Source: Thermococcus litoralis DSM 5473
Lineage (GTDB): Archaea; Methanobacteriota_B; Thermococci; Thermococcales; Thermococcaceae
Assembly: GCF_000246985.2 (NCBI RefSeq)
Contig: NC_022084.1
Location: 1,761,224-1,825,223 of the forward strand
DNA: 64,000 nt
Direction: 5' to 3'
The position numbers and the translations under genes were made by a program. Numbering within the stretch: the stretch's first letter is position 1; every line of letters begins with the position of its first letter. Under the pieces are notes generated by a model. That model saw only the letters and a program-made list of their open reading frames with translations. It was not told the DNA's origin and made no database searches. Shown piece by piece: positions 26,773-39,219 of the stretch.

Positions 26773-27036
26773 GTGAAGGAGATCCTTTATGTCTTTGTTG
26801 CAATATTCCTTGCAGAATTGGGAGACAAGACTCAGTTAGCCACAATTGCCTTTGCTTCTAAGTATGGATGGGTAAAAGCATTTTTAGGGGCAATTTTTGG
26901 CTTAGCATTGGTCAATTTGATTGGGGCAGTTTTAGGGGACAAAATAGGCGATGCATTGCCCCTTGAAGTTATTCACAAGGGGGCCGGCATTTTGTTCATT
27001 GTATTTGGAGTACTGATGCTGCTTGGAAAGCTGTGA
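26773..27036 (+). CDS. UPF0016 (GDT1/TMEM165) half-size cation transporter
   Basis: The 87-residue membrane protein has the family motif AELGDKTQ (about 14-21) followed by two further helices. Full-length members have two such domains and transport Ca2+ or Mn2+. This one holds a single domain and would have to dimerise. The start is a GTG with GAGGTGGT upstream. The start of the MFS gene follows after ten bases. Confidence 0.85.
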   Translation: MKEILYVFVAIFLAELGDKTQLATIAFASKYGWVKAFLGAIFGLALVNLIGAVLGDKIGDALPLEVIHKGAGILFIVFGVLMLLGKL

Positions 27037-27046
27037 GGTGGTAAAT

Positions 27047-28249
27047 ATGAAACGCTGGAAATCCGTTATATTGGACACGCTGGTCATGACTGCAGGATTT
27101 GGAACTTTAAGCATGATGAGTGTTGCAAAGCCAGATATAATTTCCCACTTTGGGATAAGTGCCGAGGCTTATGATCTCCAGCACGTGGCATATGTGTTTG
27201 GTCTTTTTATAGCGTTCTTGCTTGGACACACAAGGCTCTACGAAGGGAGTTTCAAAAGAAGTGTTGCCATAGCTCTCAGCTTTGCAGCGATACCCCAAGC
27301 TTTGATCCCCTATATTGGGAACTGGTATCTAGTTGTCCTTCTCAGGTTTATTCAGGGTTTTGTTGTGAGCTTGGTGCCTCTGTTCAGCACCCAGATAGCC
27401 AATTACTTTGTCGCAGAAAGGCCGTTTGCTAAAGGTATTATCCTTTCAGGTATATTTTGGGGAGGCGTTTTTGGTTCAATGAGCGCCAAATATCTGGTAA
27501 GTGCCTTTGGATGGAAGACGGCTTTCTTGATAACGGTTGCTATAATGTATGCCGTTCTTTTGATATGGTGGCTCTTTACGGAGGACTTTGAGATAATTCA
27601 CAAAAAAGAAGGTAGAGACGAGGTAAACATCTGGAAGATGAAATTTACATGGGTGCTCGGATTCACTTTCTTCCCAGCACTATGGGTTATCTTCACAATT
27701 GTTGGTTTCTCATCCTCCCTGGGATACGAAGCCGGTTGGAGCAAAGACCAAGTTGCTGCTCTAAGCACAAACCTAAACATATCAAAAGCCCTTTGGTCAA
27801 TACTTATGGGATTCGTTGGTTTCCAGCTTTCCAAGAAAAATCCAAGTCCAAGAGGCCTCTTTAAGGCCATCGTTCAGGTTATGATGCTTTCCTACGCTGT
27901 GGCGTTTATTGGATTAGGCGTTTACTCTAGGGCAATGCTTCAAGGGAATTACTCATTAGCATTAGCCTCAGTATGGCTTATTGGTGCTCTTCAAGGTACA
28001 GGGCCGGCATTCTGGACTTCTGCTCCAGCGACTTATCCAAAGAGCATTTATCCTCGGGCATCCTTTGCTTTGGGACTAATTTCTAACTCAGCAAATGCAA
28101 TTGCTCCCTCTATAACGGAAGCCCTGGCAAGGCATAGTGAAGCATTAGCACTCGCAGAGCTTGCTTTTATGCCAATACTGGGAATATTGACTTTAATAGC
28201 AGTGTCGAGAATGAAGCTGCCTGTGGAGGAACTCGGAGATGAGGCTTAA
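27047..28249 (+). CDS. Major facilitator superfamily transporter
   Basis: From ATG 27047 (GAGGTGGTAAAT upstream) the protein has 400 residues with about 12 hydrophobic helices and the MFS-type central loop near 185-200. Loop segments such as LGHTRLYEGSFKRS and FQLSKKNPSPRGLFK agree with the superfamily fold. The substrate cannot be told from the sequence. Its 3' end overlaps the next membrane gene by 11 bases, and it follows the UPF0016 gene closely. The three genes may form one unit. Confidence 0.82.
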   Translation: MKRWKSVILDTLVMTAGFGTLSMMSVAKPDIISHFGISAEAYDLQHVAYVFGLFIAFLLGHTRLYEGSFKRSVAIALSFAAIPQALIPYIGNWYLVVLLRFIQGFVVSLVPLFSTQIANYFVAERPFAKGIILSGIFWGGVFGSMSAKYLVSAFGWKTAFLITVAIMYAVLLIWWLFTEDFEIIHKKEGRDEVNIWKMKFTWVLGFTFFPALWVIFTIVGFSSSLGYEAGWSKDQVAALSTNLNISKALWSILMGFVGFQLSKKNPSPRGLFKAIVQVMMLSYAVAFIGLGVYSRAMLQGNYSLALASVWLIGALQGTGPAFWTSAPATYPKSIYPRASFALGLISNSANAIAPSITEALARHSEALALAELAFMPILGILTLIAVSRMKLPVEELGDEA

Positions 28250-28571
28250 ACCCGTTGTTTCTCTCTTCTTTTTCTTAATGGGGATATATTTTGCTGGAAT
28301 GGGGGTTTTGAGTTCAAGTGAGAGATCAACTGCGCTTGGGTTTTTTATAATCGCCCTGATTCACTTCCTTATCCTATTGGGGATTTTGCTAAGCAGGGAG
28401 ATTGTTGTCCAAATAGGGACATATATAACACTTCTGGACCTTATCTTTGGCATACTGTGGGTATTAGTAAGCTTTGAGCCCGCATCTGCTAGTTTAACTT
28501 TTCTGGCGGCAATTTGCCTTGTGCTGATAACCAGCGACGAATTTAAAAATGAAATAAAGTTTGCTTATTAG
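28239..28571 (+). CDS. Small four-helix membrane protein
   Basis: The 110-residue protein has four hydrophobic segments with few charges (approximately 5-24, 30-50, 58-77 and 80-98). It overlaps the MFS gene by 11 bases and ends just before the methyltransferase gene. I do not recognise a characterised family. A role as accessory subunit of the transporter is possible but unsupported. Confidence 0.6.
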   Translation: MRLKPVVSLFFFLMGIYFAGMGVLSSSERSTALGFFIIALIHFLILLGILLSREIVVQIGTYITLLDLIFGILWVLVSFEPASASLTFLAAICLVLITSDEFKNEIKFAY

Positions 28572-28579
28572 TGAGGGTA

Positions 28580-29824
28580 ATGAAAGGAAAGGGATACATA
28601 ACGGAGATAAGTCCAGACGGCTATGGGCTTTTAAAGCTGGAAAAAGAGGTTTATGTTCCTTACACTGTTATCGGGGATTTTGTGGAGGTTAGAAAAACAT
28701 TTAGAAGGTTTGGACGTTTAATCGCAAAAGATTTCACAGTTCTTGAGGAGTCACCTTTGAGACAAAATCCGAGATGTCCATATTTTGGAAGGTGTGGAGG
28801 CTGTTTTTGGCAGCACATAAAGTACAAAGAACAGTTGAACCTTAAGATAAAACTCTTTGAGAAGATAACTGGAATTACAGCCCCAATAAAAGGTTCTCCC
28901 AAGCTTTGGGGCTTTAGAAACATAAGCAATTTTATTGTTTCAACGGAAGGCATTGGATTCAAGCAGAGGGACTCTCAACGTATTGTGAACATTAAGCAGT
29001 GCCCCGTTTTTTCTAACCGTACTTCGAGGTTCATAAAGGCTTTAAAACAGTTCATGGAGGAAGAAAAACTTTCCCCGTGGGATCCAAAAAAGAAAAGCGG
29101 CGATGTTCACTATCTTTCCGTTAGAGAGGGGAAGTTTACCGGGGAAACTATGGTGAACCTAATTGCACACCTTGAAAAAGCCCCACAAAGCTTCCCTGAT
29201 TATTTTGACTTCGCAGATTCCATCTATTGGAGCTTTAAAGAAGACCCTAAAGACGACCCCAAAGGCATACCAAAACTTGTAAGTGGGTCTCCGTTTATAA
29301 AGGAGAAAATTGAGGGGACTATTTACTTGATACATCCAAACAGCTTTTTCCAGACAAATTCCTATGCCCTTCCCATCCTTTTGAGGGCTGTTTTAAATTT
29401 TGTTGAAGGAGAGAAAGTTCTTGACCTTTATTCTGGTGTGGGAACCTTTGGAGTGTTTTTAGCAAAGGAAGGAATTAAGGTTAAGGGAGTTGAAATAAAC
29501 CCCTTTGCAGTTGAAATGGCAAATAAAAACGCTGAAATAAACGGTGTGGAAGCAACTTTTTGGGTAGGGGATGCCGAATCTTTCCCGATAGGGGATTACA
29601 ATACAGTTATTGTCGATCCTCCACGAAAAGGTTTGAAAGATGGTGTAAAAACCCTAAAAAGAGAGAAACCAGAAAACATCGTTTATGTCTCATGCAACCC
29701 ACAAGCATTTAGCAAAGATTATTCCCACTTGAAGGAGATTTACAAGGTAGAGGATGCCATTTTAGTTGATATGTTCCCACATACTCCCCACGTGGAAGCA
29801 GTTATAAAGCTCAAGCGGCGTTGA
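28580..29824 (+). CDS. RNA m5U methyltransferase (TrmA/RlmD family, Fe-S type)
   Basis: The 414-residue enzyme has an N-terminal TRAM-like domain and a [4Fe-4S] motif (CPYFGRCGGCFWQH, about 71-84). It then has a class I methyltransferase domain with VLDLYSGVGTFGVFL, and the catalytic region DPPRKGL and SCNP. This set marks uridine-C5 methyltransferases of the RumA/TrmA family. In Pyrococcus two paralogues exist, one for tRNA U54 and one for 23S rRNA, and I cannot tell which this is. I chose ATG 28580 with GTGAGGGT upstream. The last 14 bases overlap the convergent aminotransferase gene. Confidence 0.9.
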   Translation: MKGKGYITEISPDGYGLLKLEKEVYVPYTVIGDFVEVRKTFRRFGRLIAKDFTVLEESPLRQNPRCPYFGRCGGCFWQHIKYKEQLNLKIKLFEKITGITAPIKGSPKLWGFRNISNFIVSTEGIGFKQRDSQRIVNIKQCPVFSNRTSRFIKALKQFMEEEKLSPWDPKKKSGDVHYLSVREGKFTGETMVNLIAHLEKAPQSFPDYFDFADSIYWSFKEDPKDDPKGIPKLVSGSPFIKEKIEGTIYLIHPNSFFQTNSYALPILLRAVLNFVEGEKVLDLYSGVGTFGVFLAKEGIKVKGVEINPFAVEMANKNAEINGVEATFWVGDAESFPIGDYNTVIVDPPRKGLKDGVKTLKREKPENIVYVSCNPQAFSKDYSHLKEIYKVEDAILVDMFPHTPHVEAVIKLKRR

Positions 29825-30855
29825 TTTTCTTTATAAATTCTTCTGCACTTTTGGGAATCCTTATTCGAACATAGCTGTTGTCAAGGTTCATGAATTCCTC
29901 ACCTGGTACTGTTAAAATCCCCTTGCTGAGGAAATATTGGTAAGTGTTGCCGTTTCCACCACAAAGGAATATTGGTGTTGATTTGTCAGTTCTTGCGATG
30001 TGAAAGCTTTTACCTAATGTTCTCATGAGCTTCTCCTTGTTTTTTCTTGTCTGCTCTACCGTTTTTCTTAGAAAATCTTGATCCTCTAGGGCCTTTAAAG
30101 CGGCAACAAGTGAAATCGTTGTTATCGAAAAAGGAAAGTCAACCTTGGAAATTGCCTTTTTCATCTCATCGCCTTTAACAATGCAATATCCAATCCTCAG
30201 ACCAGCCAGCCCAAATCCTTTAGAGAAAGACCTTGTAACGAGGATGTTTGGAAACTCAAGGTTTATTGCCGAATTTTTCTTGCTCATGAACTCTCCGAAA
30301 GCTTCGTCTACTATCAAGATTGCACCTTTTTTCTCTGCTACTTCTGCAATTTCCTCAATTTGTTTTAGCTTTAAGACCTGTCCTGTGGGGTTATGTGGAT
30401 TGTCGATATAAATGAATGAGGTCTTTTCTGTTATCTTCTCTATTATCCCCCCCAACGTCTATTGTAAAGTCGTTTTCTTTTCTAAGGGGGACATACTCGT
30501 AAACTGCCCCGTTTAATCGAGCGTCGTTGATATATGGAAGAAACTGCGGAGCATAGCCAAGGACGACTGAACCTGGTGAGAGGAGCTTGTTGATCTTCTG
30601 AAGACATCCCATGGAACCTGCCCCTAGGAAAATTTGTTCGCTTTTTACACCCCAATATGCTTTTATAGCCTCTTTGAGCTTTTCCTCTTCCCTTGGGTAG
30701 AGATAAACAGCTTGAGGGTGGATGTTTTTAATCTCCTCAATCACTCTGCTAGAGCACCCAAACGGGTTGTAAGCGAGGGCACAGTCCAAGTATTTTCCTT
30801 TTGGCAGGTTTTTCCCATAGTCTTTACCTATCTCTTCAACGTCCTGTGGAAGCAT
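29811..30855 (-). CDS. HisC/CobD-like PLP aminotransferase (single-base frameshift as written)
   Basis: The start (ATG 30855, GGTGAT upstream) gives MLPQDVEEIGKDYGKNLP, with the fold-type I motif LAYNPFGCS that follows in HisC-like enzymes. The frame breaks at a C7 run (30447-30453; G7 on the coding strand). The second frame supplies TEKTSFIYIDNPHNPTGQ, then IVDEAFGEF and the PLP-lysine motif SFSKGFGLAGLRIGY. Removing one base gives about 347 residues. Family members convert histidinol phosphate or threonine phosphate. No his or cob genes are adjacent. The shift is probably a sequencing error. Confidence 0.8.
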
Positions 30856-30877
30856 CAATATCACCAAAAATTAAAAA

Positions 30878-30976
30878 TTAAGGGGTTGAGGCCTTTGAAA
30901 GTTTGTAAAGAGCCCATATCAAAGGCCCATAGACTATGAGCACTACAAACAGGGCTATTATGTACACTGCATCCAT
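30878..30976 (-). CDS. Small single-span membrane protein downstream of the NSS transporter
   Basis: The 32-residue ORF MDAVYIIALFVVLIVYGPLI... has one membrane helix. It starts five bases after the stop of the sodium symporter gene on the same strand. Some bacterial symporters of this family, for example MetP with MetS, need a small hydrophobic subunit encoded in this position. The match here is by position, size and topology. Confidence 0.6.
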   Translation of the reverse strand: MDAVYIIALFVVLIVYGPLIWALYKLSKASTP

Positions 30977-30981
30977 TTGAA

Positions 30982-32265
30982 TCACCCCAGCAGGAATTGT
31001 GAAATATATATTACAGCTATCACTATTGGGTATAGGAACTTTACCCAGGGCTTCCAGAGTTCTGGCACATCTATTAGGGCTCCTTTTTTAAGTTCCTCAT
31101 ATGCTTTGTCTACTCCAAGCTTTATCAGTGCTAGAGCGGCTATTAAAGCTCCCAACGGCCCTATGTAAACCGTTGAGATGTTGATCAGCCAGTCAAAGTA
31201 TGATGGATTAACTGCAGAAGGTGCCCCTACTAGGAAAGTTAAGAGCCCCAAGAGGATTGAAGCGTTCCTTCTGCTTATGTTGAGCTTTGTAATAGCTGAG
31301 TCTACATAAACTTCGAGCATTGAGACCGTTGAAGAAAGCCCGGCGAATATTAGCAAGAGGAAGAACAATGCGCCAAAGAACATTCCTCCAGGCATTTTCT
31401 GAAATACCATTGGCAACGTTACGAAAACTAACCCTGGACCGGCTGTAGGCTCAAGACCAAATGAAAAAACCGCAGGAAATACTAGAAATCCAGCTGTAAC
31501 GGCTACCGCTGTATCTCCAAATGCCGTTGCTATTGCCGATAATGGGATGTCATCTTCGTCTTTTAGATAGCTTCCATAAACTACCATCGTATTTCCCAAG
31601 ACACTTAAGGAGAAGAACATCTGCGACAGGGCTATCATCCAAGTTTTTCCACTCATCACTTTGCTCCAGTCTGGGAGAAGATAGAACCTCAGACCTTCAT
31701 ACGCATTTGGCAGTGTAACGCTCCTTATCGTTAATATCAACAGGAACACAAACAGAGCAGGCATCATGACCTTGTTAGCCCTTTCAATTCCCTTTTGAAC
31801 GCCCATAGCTACTATGGATATTGTTATTGCTATCACGATGAACTGCCATAGGAGCGCTTCTTTGCTGAAGGCTATGCTATCGAAAAACGCCCCTGGATTA
31901 ACTCCTGCAAGTTCTCCCGTTAGGGAGGCTATGAAGTATCTGAGTATCCATCCGAGCACCAAGGAGTAGAAGGCGAATATCATTAGCATCGTCACGTTTA
32001 CAAGTATTCCGAGGTACTTTCCTCCGGGCAGTGTTTTGGAAAATGCCTCTATGGGCCCTCCTTTAGTTGCCCTTCCCAGAGTCCACTCAACTGTAAGGGC
32101 AACCACTCCTATCGCAAAAAGCAACACTAAGTACGGAAGCAGGAATGCTGCCCCACCGTATAAGCCTACTCTCATTGGGAACATCCAGATGTTTCCCAGC
32201 CCTACTGCACTTCCTACTGCAGCTGCAACAAATCCTACTCTACTTCCCCAGGTTTCTCTTGCCAC
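30982..32265 (-). CDS. Sodium-dependent amino acid/neurotransmitter-type symporter (NSS/SNF family)
   Basis: The 427-residue protein has the SNF signature at the N-terminus: RVGFVAAAVGSAVGLGNIWMFP, with unwound helix 1 glycines. It contains about 11-12 membrane helices, and helix 6 shows FFSLSVLGNTMVVYGSY. Substrates are probably amino acids, carried with Na+. The start is a GTG preceded by GGAGGTG. A small hydrophobic ORF follows and may be its accessory subunit. Confidence 0.92.
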   Translation of the reverse strand: MARETWGSRVGFVAAAVGSAVGLGNIWMFPMRVGLYGGAAFLLPYLVLLFAIGVVALTVEWTLGRATKGGPIEAFSKTLPGGKYLGILVNVTMLMIFAFYSLVLGWILRYFIASLTGELAGVNPGAFFDSIAFSKEALLWQFIVIAITISIVAMGVQKGIERANKVMMPALFVFLLILTIRSVTLPNAYEGLRFYLLPDWSKVMSGKTWMIALSQMFFSLSVLGNTMVVYGSYLKDEDDIPLSAIATAFGDTAVAVTAGFLVFPAVFSFGLEPTAGPGLVFVTLPMVFQKMPGGMFFGALFFLLLIFAGLSSTVSMLEVYVDSAITKLNISRRNASILLGLLTFLVGAPSAVNPSYFDWLINISTVYIGPLGALIAALALIKLGVDKAYEELKKGALIDVPELWKPWVKFLYPIVIAVIYISQFLLG

Positions 32266-32482
32266 AAACTACACCTCCAAAAGGTTTTATTGGATCAGCG
32301 CCAAAAACAATCCCTACCTTGAATTAACAATAGAAGAGGTTCACCAACTATACTTCCAAAAACACTCACTCCTGAATGTCATAGGGCATCAACGCATTAG
32401 AGTATTCTTTCCCTATAAAAATATTTTCCAGTTTTGTTTGTCATTATGTCAAAAAAAGCCGAAGCTGAATAAGGGTTTTTGG

Positions 32483-33052
32483 TTATTTGTAAAGAATTAT
32501 GCACTCAGGAGGAACAAATTTGACTATACGAACATTCTTCCCAGCTTTGTAAATTCTGTAGCCTTTTTTCCTCAGACATTCAGCATCTACCAAGATAACC
32601 ACAACATCTTTTCCATACCTACGCCCTGTTTCGTAGGCCTCTTCTTTGCTTGTTGTTAGATGAACAAACTTTCTTTTCATCGATTTTATGCCTTCTTTTA
32701 GTATCTTTTCAAGGTTTCTTCGAGGAGTTCCATGGTAGAGAACCTTAACTTCAACATCTTCCTCATGATCCAAAGAAACATCAAAAGTGTGTCCGTATCT
32801 TGCTCTTATTTTGTTTCCTCTAATCTCAAACCTGTCCTTTGGGTCGTTCTCGATTATCCAGAGGAGGTACTCTTTTTCTACCCATGGATAGGACTTTTTA
32901 ACAGCCCTGACAACCTTTTCAATATTGGCGAAACCTTCTTCATCTACCTCAACGTCAAATTCCCAGGGAGCGTGCCTTAAGATGTAGCTCATTAGTTTGC
33001 TAATTTTAATCCTTTTTCTGCTCCTTAAGAACTCGTCTTTGCCCCTCATCAT
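32483..33052 (-). CDS. kptA: RNA 2'-phosphotransferase (KptA/Tpt1)
   Basis: The 189-residue enzyme has the two KptA domains. The N-terminal one contains [25 protein letters not shown]. The C-terminal NAD-binding one has [22 protein letters not shown] and [11 protein letters not shown]. It removes a 2'-phosphate from RNA with NAD+ to form ADP-ribose 1''-2''-cyclic phosphate. In archaea without 2'-phosphate-producing ligase its in vivo task is uncertain. It ends 20 bases before the next gene on the same strand. Confidence 0.93.
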   Translation of the reverse strand: MMRGKDEFLRSRKRIKISKLMSYILRHAPWEFDVEVDEEGFANIEKVVRAVKKSYPWVEKEYLLWIIENDPKDRFEIRGNKIRARYGHTFDVSLDHEEDVEVKVLYHGTPRRNLEKILKEGIKSMKRKFVHLTTSKEEAYETGRRYGKDVVVILVDAECLRKKGYRIYKAGKNVRIVKFVPPECIILYK

Positions 33053-33071
33053 TTAAAAAATAGAAAAAGGA

Positions 33072-34391
33072 TCATTTAAACTTTCTCAATGCCATTTCAG
33101 CTGCGACTGTAATCGGGTCTATTGTGGGGCTTATTGGAGGAGCGTAGGCAGTTTCTCCATAGGCTATATCCTCCACCGTTGCCCCCTTCTGAGCGGCAAA
33201 GCTAAGAGCCATTATTCTGCCCCATACCCTCTCTCCACCAACTATCTGAGCTCCTATTACCCTCCTGTCTTCCTTTCTAAAGATCAGCTTCACAATTATT
33301 GGCTTTCCTCCGGGGTAATATTCTGGCTTTGTTGAGCCCTTGAATTTGCCCACAACGACGTCAATACCTTCTTTACTTGCTCTCTCCTGAGTTATACCAA
33401 ACGTCCCAATTTCTAAGTCAAAGAGCTCGGTTATGGCAGTGTTAAAAACGGGTCTGAATTTTACGCCTTTTCCAAAGACATTTTCCGCCGCTACCTTTGC
33501 CATTCTTACTGCCGTAGTGCCGAGTTGGCTTAGCGTTCTTTTTCCCGTAACCGCATCGAAGACCTCAGCACAGTCTCCAATGGCATAGATGTCGGGATCG
33601 CTTGTTCTAAGGTATTCATCAACAACAATGCCTCTGTTAACTTCCAATCCGGCTTTTTGGGCAAGATCGACGTTAGCCCTTACACCAGTTGCCACAAGAA
33701 CAAGATCTGCTTCAATCTCTTCTTCTCCTATCTTAACAGCTCTCACAGGGTTTCCAAGAATCTCACTTACTGCAACGCCGAATTTAAACTCTATTCCCCT
33801 TTCCTCAAGATGGGACTGGACTATTGAGGCAATATCCTTGTCTAGCATTGTTGGGAGCAAATGCTCGAGCAGTTCGACAACAAGAACTTCCAGTCCGAGC
33901 TCCCTAAATGCCACCGCCCCTTCTAATCCTATCAAGCCCGCTCCGATCACAACGGCTTTTCTTGGTTTTCTTTTCTCCAGATATGCTTGGATTTTCTTTA
34001 CGTCCTCCATTGTCTTTAGGGTAAAGACCCCCTCACTTTCCACGCCCTTTATTGGAGGAACAAACGCTTTAGAGCCTGTGGCAAGGATGAGCTTATCATA
34101 AGGGACTTCACCTTTGTCTGTAATTACGACCTTCCTTTCTCTGTCTATTTCCTTTGCCTCAGTGTCCAACATCATCTGAATCTTCTGTTTTTCGTAGAAT
34201 TCGTTTGGAAATACTATGATGTTTTCCAGCTTTGGTATCTTCCCGCTTAAAACAAAGGGCAACGCACATGGAGAATACTGCATTGTTTTTTCTTTTCCTA
34301 TCACGATGATTTCCGCTTTTCTATCAAGCTTCCTTGCAAAGAGGGCAAAATTACTTCCTGCTGTTCCGGAACCGATAACCACTATTCTCAT
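33072..34391 (-). CDS. NADH oxidase / CoA-disulfide reductase-type flavoprotein
   Basis: The 439-residue flavoprotein starts MRIVVIGSGTAGSNFA (FAD-binding GxGxxG) with GGTGAT upstream of ATG 34391. The active-site cysteine motif SPCALP is about 40 residues in, the NAD(P)H-binding VVIGAGLIGLEGA near 150, and a second FAD block YAIGDCAE near 280. The C-terminal dimerisation domain has GGERVWGRIMA. The family includes Pyrococcus NADH oxidase and CoA-disulfide reductases. The physiological electron acceptor (O2, CoA disulfide or polysulfide) cannot be told. Confidence 0.85.
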   Translation of the reverse strand: MRIVVIGSGTAGSNFALFARKLDRKAEIIVIGKEKTMQYSPCALPFVLSGKIPKLENIIVFPNEFYEKQKIQMMLDTEAKEIDRERKVVITDKGEVPYDKLILATGSKAFVPPIKGVESEGVFTLKTMEDVKKIQAYLEKRKPRKAVVIGAGLIGLEGAVAFRELGLEVLVVELLEHLLPTMLDKDIASIVQSHLEERGIEFKFGVAVSEILGNPVRAVKIGEEEIEADLVLVATGVRANVDLAQKAGLEVNRGIVVDEYLRTSDPDIYAIGDCAEVFDAVTGKRTLSQLGTTAVRMAKVAAENVFGKGVKFRPVFNTAITELFDLEIGTFGITQERASKEGIDVVVGKFKGSTKPEYYPGGKPIIVKLIFRKEDRRVIGAQIVGGERVWGRIMALSFAAQKGATVEDIAYGETAYAPPISPTIDPITVAAEMALRKFK

Positions 34392-34441
34392 AATTATCAC
34401 CAAATAGGAGAAAAGCCAGAGAGTATAAAAAAATTGTGAAC

Positions 34442-37677
<3,236 letters not shown>

Positions 37678-37709
37678 GATATCACCCCACAAGCTTATGC
37701 AACTTTGTT

Positions 37710-37726
37710 ACTCATTCGCAGTGATA
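37710..37726 (-). promoter_or_regulatory. Degenerate TGM-like element (TrmBL1/Tgr) upstream of malP
   Basis: On the minus strand a TATCAC half-site lies just downstream of a TATA-like CTTATAATG. The second half (ATGAGT) matches GTGATA at only three positions after the standard 5-base spacer. This fits a weak Thermococcales glycolytic motif in the position used for repression, but it is imperfect. Confidence 0.3.
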
Positions 37727-37768
37727 CATTATAAGGATTTTGGAGAAAATAAAAAGCGACGAGCGAAT

Positions 37769-38557
37769 TCATATTAGAACCTTTTTGAGCTTTCTTTTTG
37801 CTTCTTCTATGCTCTTGGGTATTTCCAGTCCAAGACTTGAGAATAAATCTACCAGGGGAGGAACATCTAAATTATGCTCTCTGAGAAGATCTGCGTTTCC
37901 TAAAATCTCCTCTGGACTTCCAACTTTTATAACTTTGCCTCCATCTAAAAGGGCTATCCTGTCACAGAGTGTAAGATACTCAGCTTCGTGAGAGGATAAG
38001 ATTATAGTCTTTTCCCCTCTGAATTTCTCAATTAACTCCCTCAACATTTTCTTTCCCCGGAAATCAAGGTTAGCGAAGGGTTCATCAAACACTAAAATCT
38101 CCGGTTCCATTGCAAGTACTGTCGCTATTGCTACCCTCTTTTTCTCTCCAAAGCTAAGTTCTTTTGTTTCTCTGTTTTTATATCCCTCCATACCAACAAG
38201 CCTTAGGGCTTTTTCAACCCTCTCTTCTAATTCTCTTTCCCGCAAACCAAGATTGTAGGGACCGAAAGCAACATCGTCAAATACCTTGGGGGAAAATAGC
38301 TGGTCGTTTGGGTCTTGAAACACTATCCCAACTATTTTTCTAACTTCTTTTGGATTTTTATTGACTTCTATCCCGTTTACAATAACTTTGCCCATTTTGG
38401 GTTTCAATATGCCGTTTAAATGCATTATAAGAGTTGATTTCCCTGCTCCATTTGGGCCCAGAATTCCAAATACCTCCTCGTCGTTTATCTTAAGTGAAAT
38501 ACCCCTCAGCACTTCTCGGTTGTTATACGAGAAATGGACGTTCACGAGTTCTATCAA
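37769..38557 (-). CDS. cbiO: ECF-type cobalt/nickel transporter ATPase
   Basis: The 262-residue ABC ATPase has Walker A (GPNGAGKST, 34-42), Q-loop VFQDPNDQLF, signature LSFGEKKR, Walker B LVFDEPFANLD and the H-loop (SSHEAEYL). The QDPNDQLF segment is typical of CbiO/EcfA subunits. It energises metal uptake with the CbiQ-, CbiN- and CbiM-like products upstream in the same operon. The overlap with cbiQ is four bases. Confidence 0.9.
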   Translation of the reverse strand: MIELVNVHFSYNNREVLRGISLKINDEEVFGILGPNGAGKSTLIMHLNGILKPKMGKVIVNGIEVNKNPKEVRKIVGIVFQDPNDQLFSPKVFDDVAFGPYNLGLRERELEERVEKALRLVGMEGYKNRETKELSFGEKKRVAIATVLAMEPEILVFDEPFANLDFRGKKMLRELIEKFRGEKTIILSSHEAEYLTLCDRIALLDGGKVIKVGSPEEILGNADLLREHNLDVPPLVDLFSSLGLEIPKSIEEAKRKLKKVLI

Positions 38558-39219
38558 AGCAACGCCACCCCCAATGCGATTAGAGTTAGAGCTATGGGTT
38601 CAACTCTTCTTTCTTCCGCTACTTTAGGAAATTCTCCAAAGCCCCTCGAAAGCATTGCCCAGTGTATCCTCACACTTCTCATGTATGCTCTGGCAAATAT
38701 CTCGCCTATAAGCATTCCTAGCTTTTTGTAGTACTCTATCTTCCCAATGTTAAATGCTCTAGAATCAAGTGCCCTTTTCATCCTAAGGGCTTCTTCTTCA
38801 AAAAGTTCAAGATATCGATAGGTGAATGCAAGAGTTAGCACCAGTATTCGCGGAAAGTGAAGAGTTTCCATCTCGGCTAATATGTAAGGGAATCCCAAAG
38901 AATTCGAAACTACAACAACAGCAGAAGATGAGAGAAAGGCCTTTCCAAGTAGAAGAGAGAATCTTTGAATGCCTTCGTAGGTTATTACTCCAAGGGGAGT
39001 CGTTACTACGGGCTTTCCTGGTGTAAACAATGCCAGAATAAAGAGTAGCCCCTCAAAGCCCAAAAGAAATCCCAAATGTTTAAAAAGCGCTCTTTTTGGT
39101 TTGAGTAATAATATCAAAGCCATCAGCACTGGGAGAAAATAAAACAGCTCAACTAAGCTTGTTCTTGTAACGATCAGCAGTGCGTAAATAAAAATAAAAA
39201 TGAGGTACAAGTCAGACAC
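38554..39219 (-). CDS. cbiQ: ECF transporter transmembrane protein (CbiQ-like)
   Basis: The 221-residue membrane protein has the family pattern of several N-terminal helices and then coupling-helix motifs with Ala-Arg-Gly: ALDSRAFN and AMLSRGFGE. These contact the CbiO ATPases. The start is a GTG at 39219. It overlaps the CbiN-like gene by eight bases and cbiO by four. It is the energy-coupling scaffold of the metal transporter. Confidence 0.88.
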   Translation of the reverse strand: MSDLYLIFIFIYALLIVTRTSLVELFYFLPVLMALILLLKPKRALFKHLGFLLGFEGLLFILALFTPGKPVVTTPLGVITYEGIQRFSLLLGKAFLSSSAVVVVSNSLGFPYILAEMETLHFPRILVLTLAFTYRYLELFEEEALRMKRALDSRAFNIGKIEYYKKLGMLIGEIFARAYMRSVRIHWAMLSRGFGEFPKVAEERRVEPIALTLIALGVALL

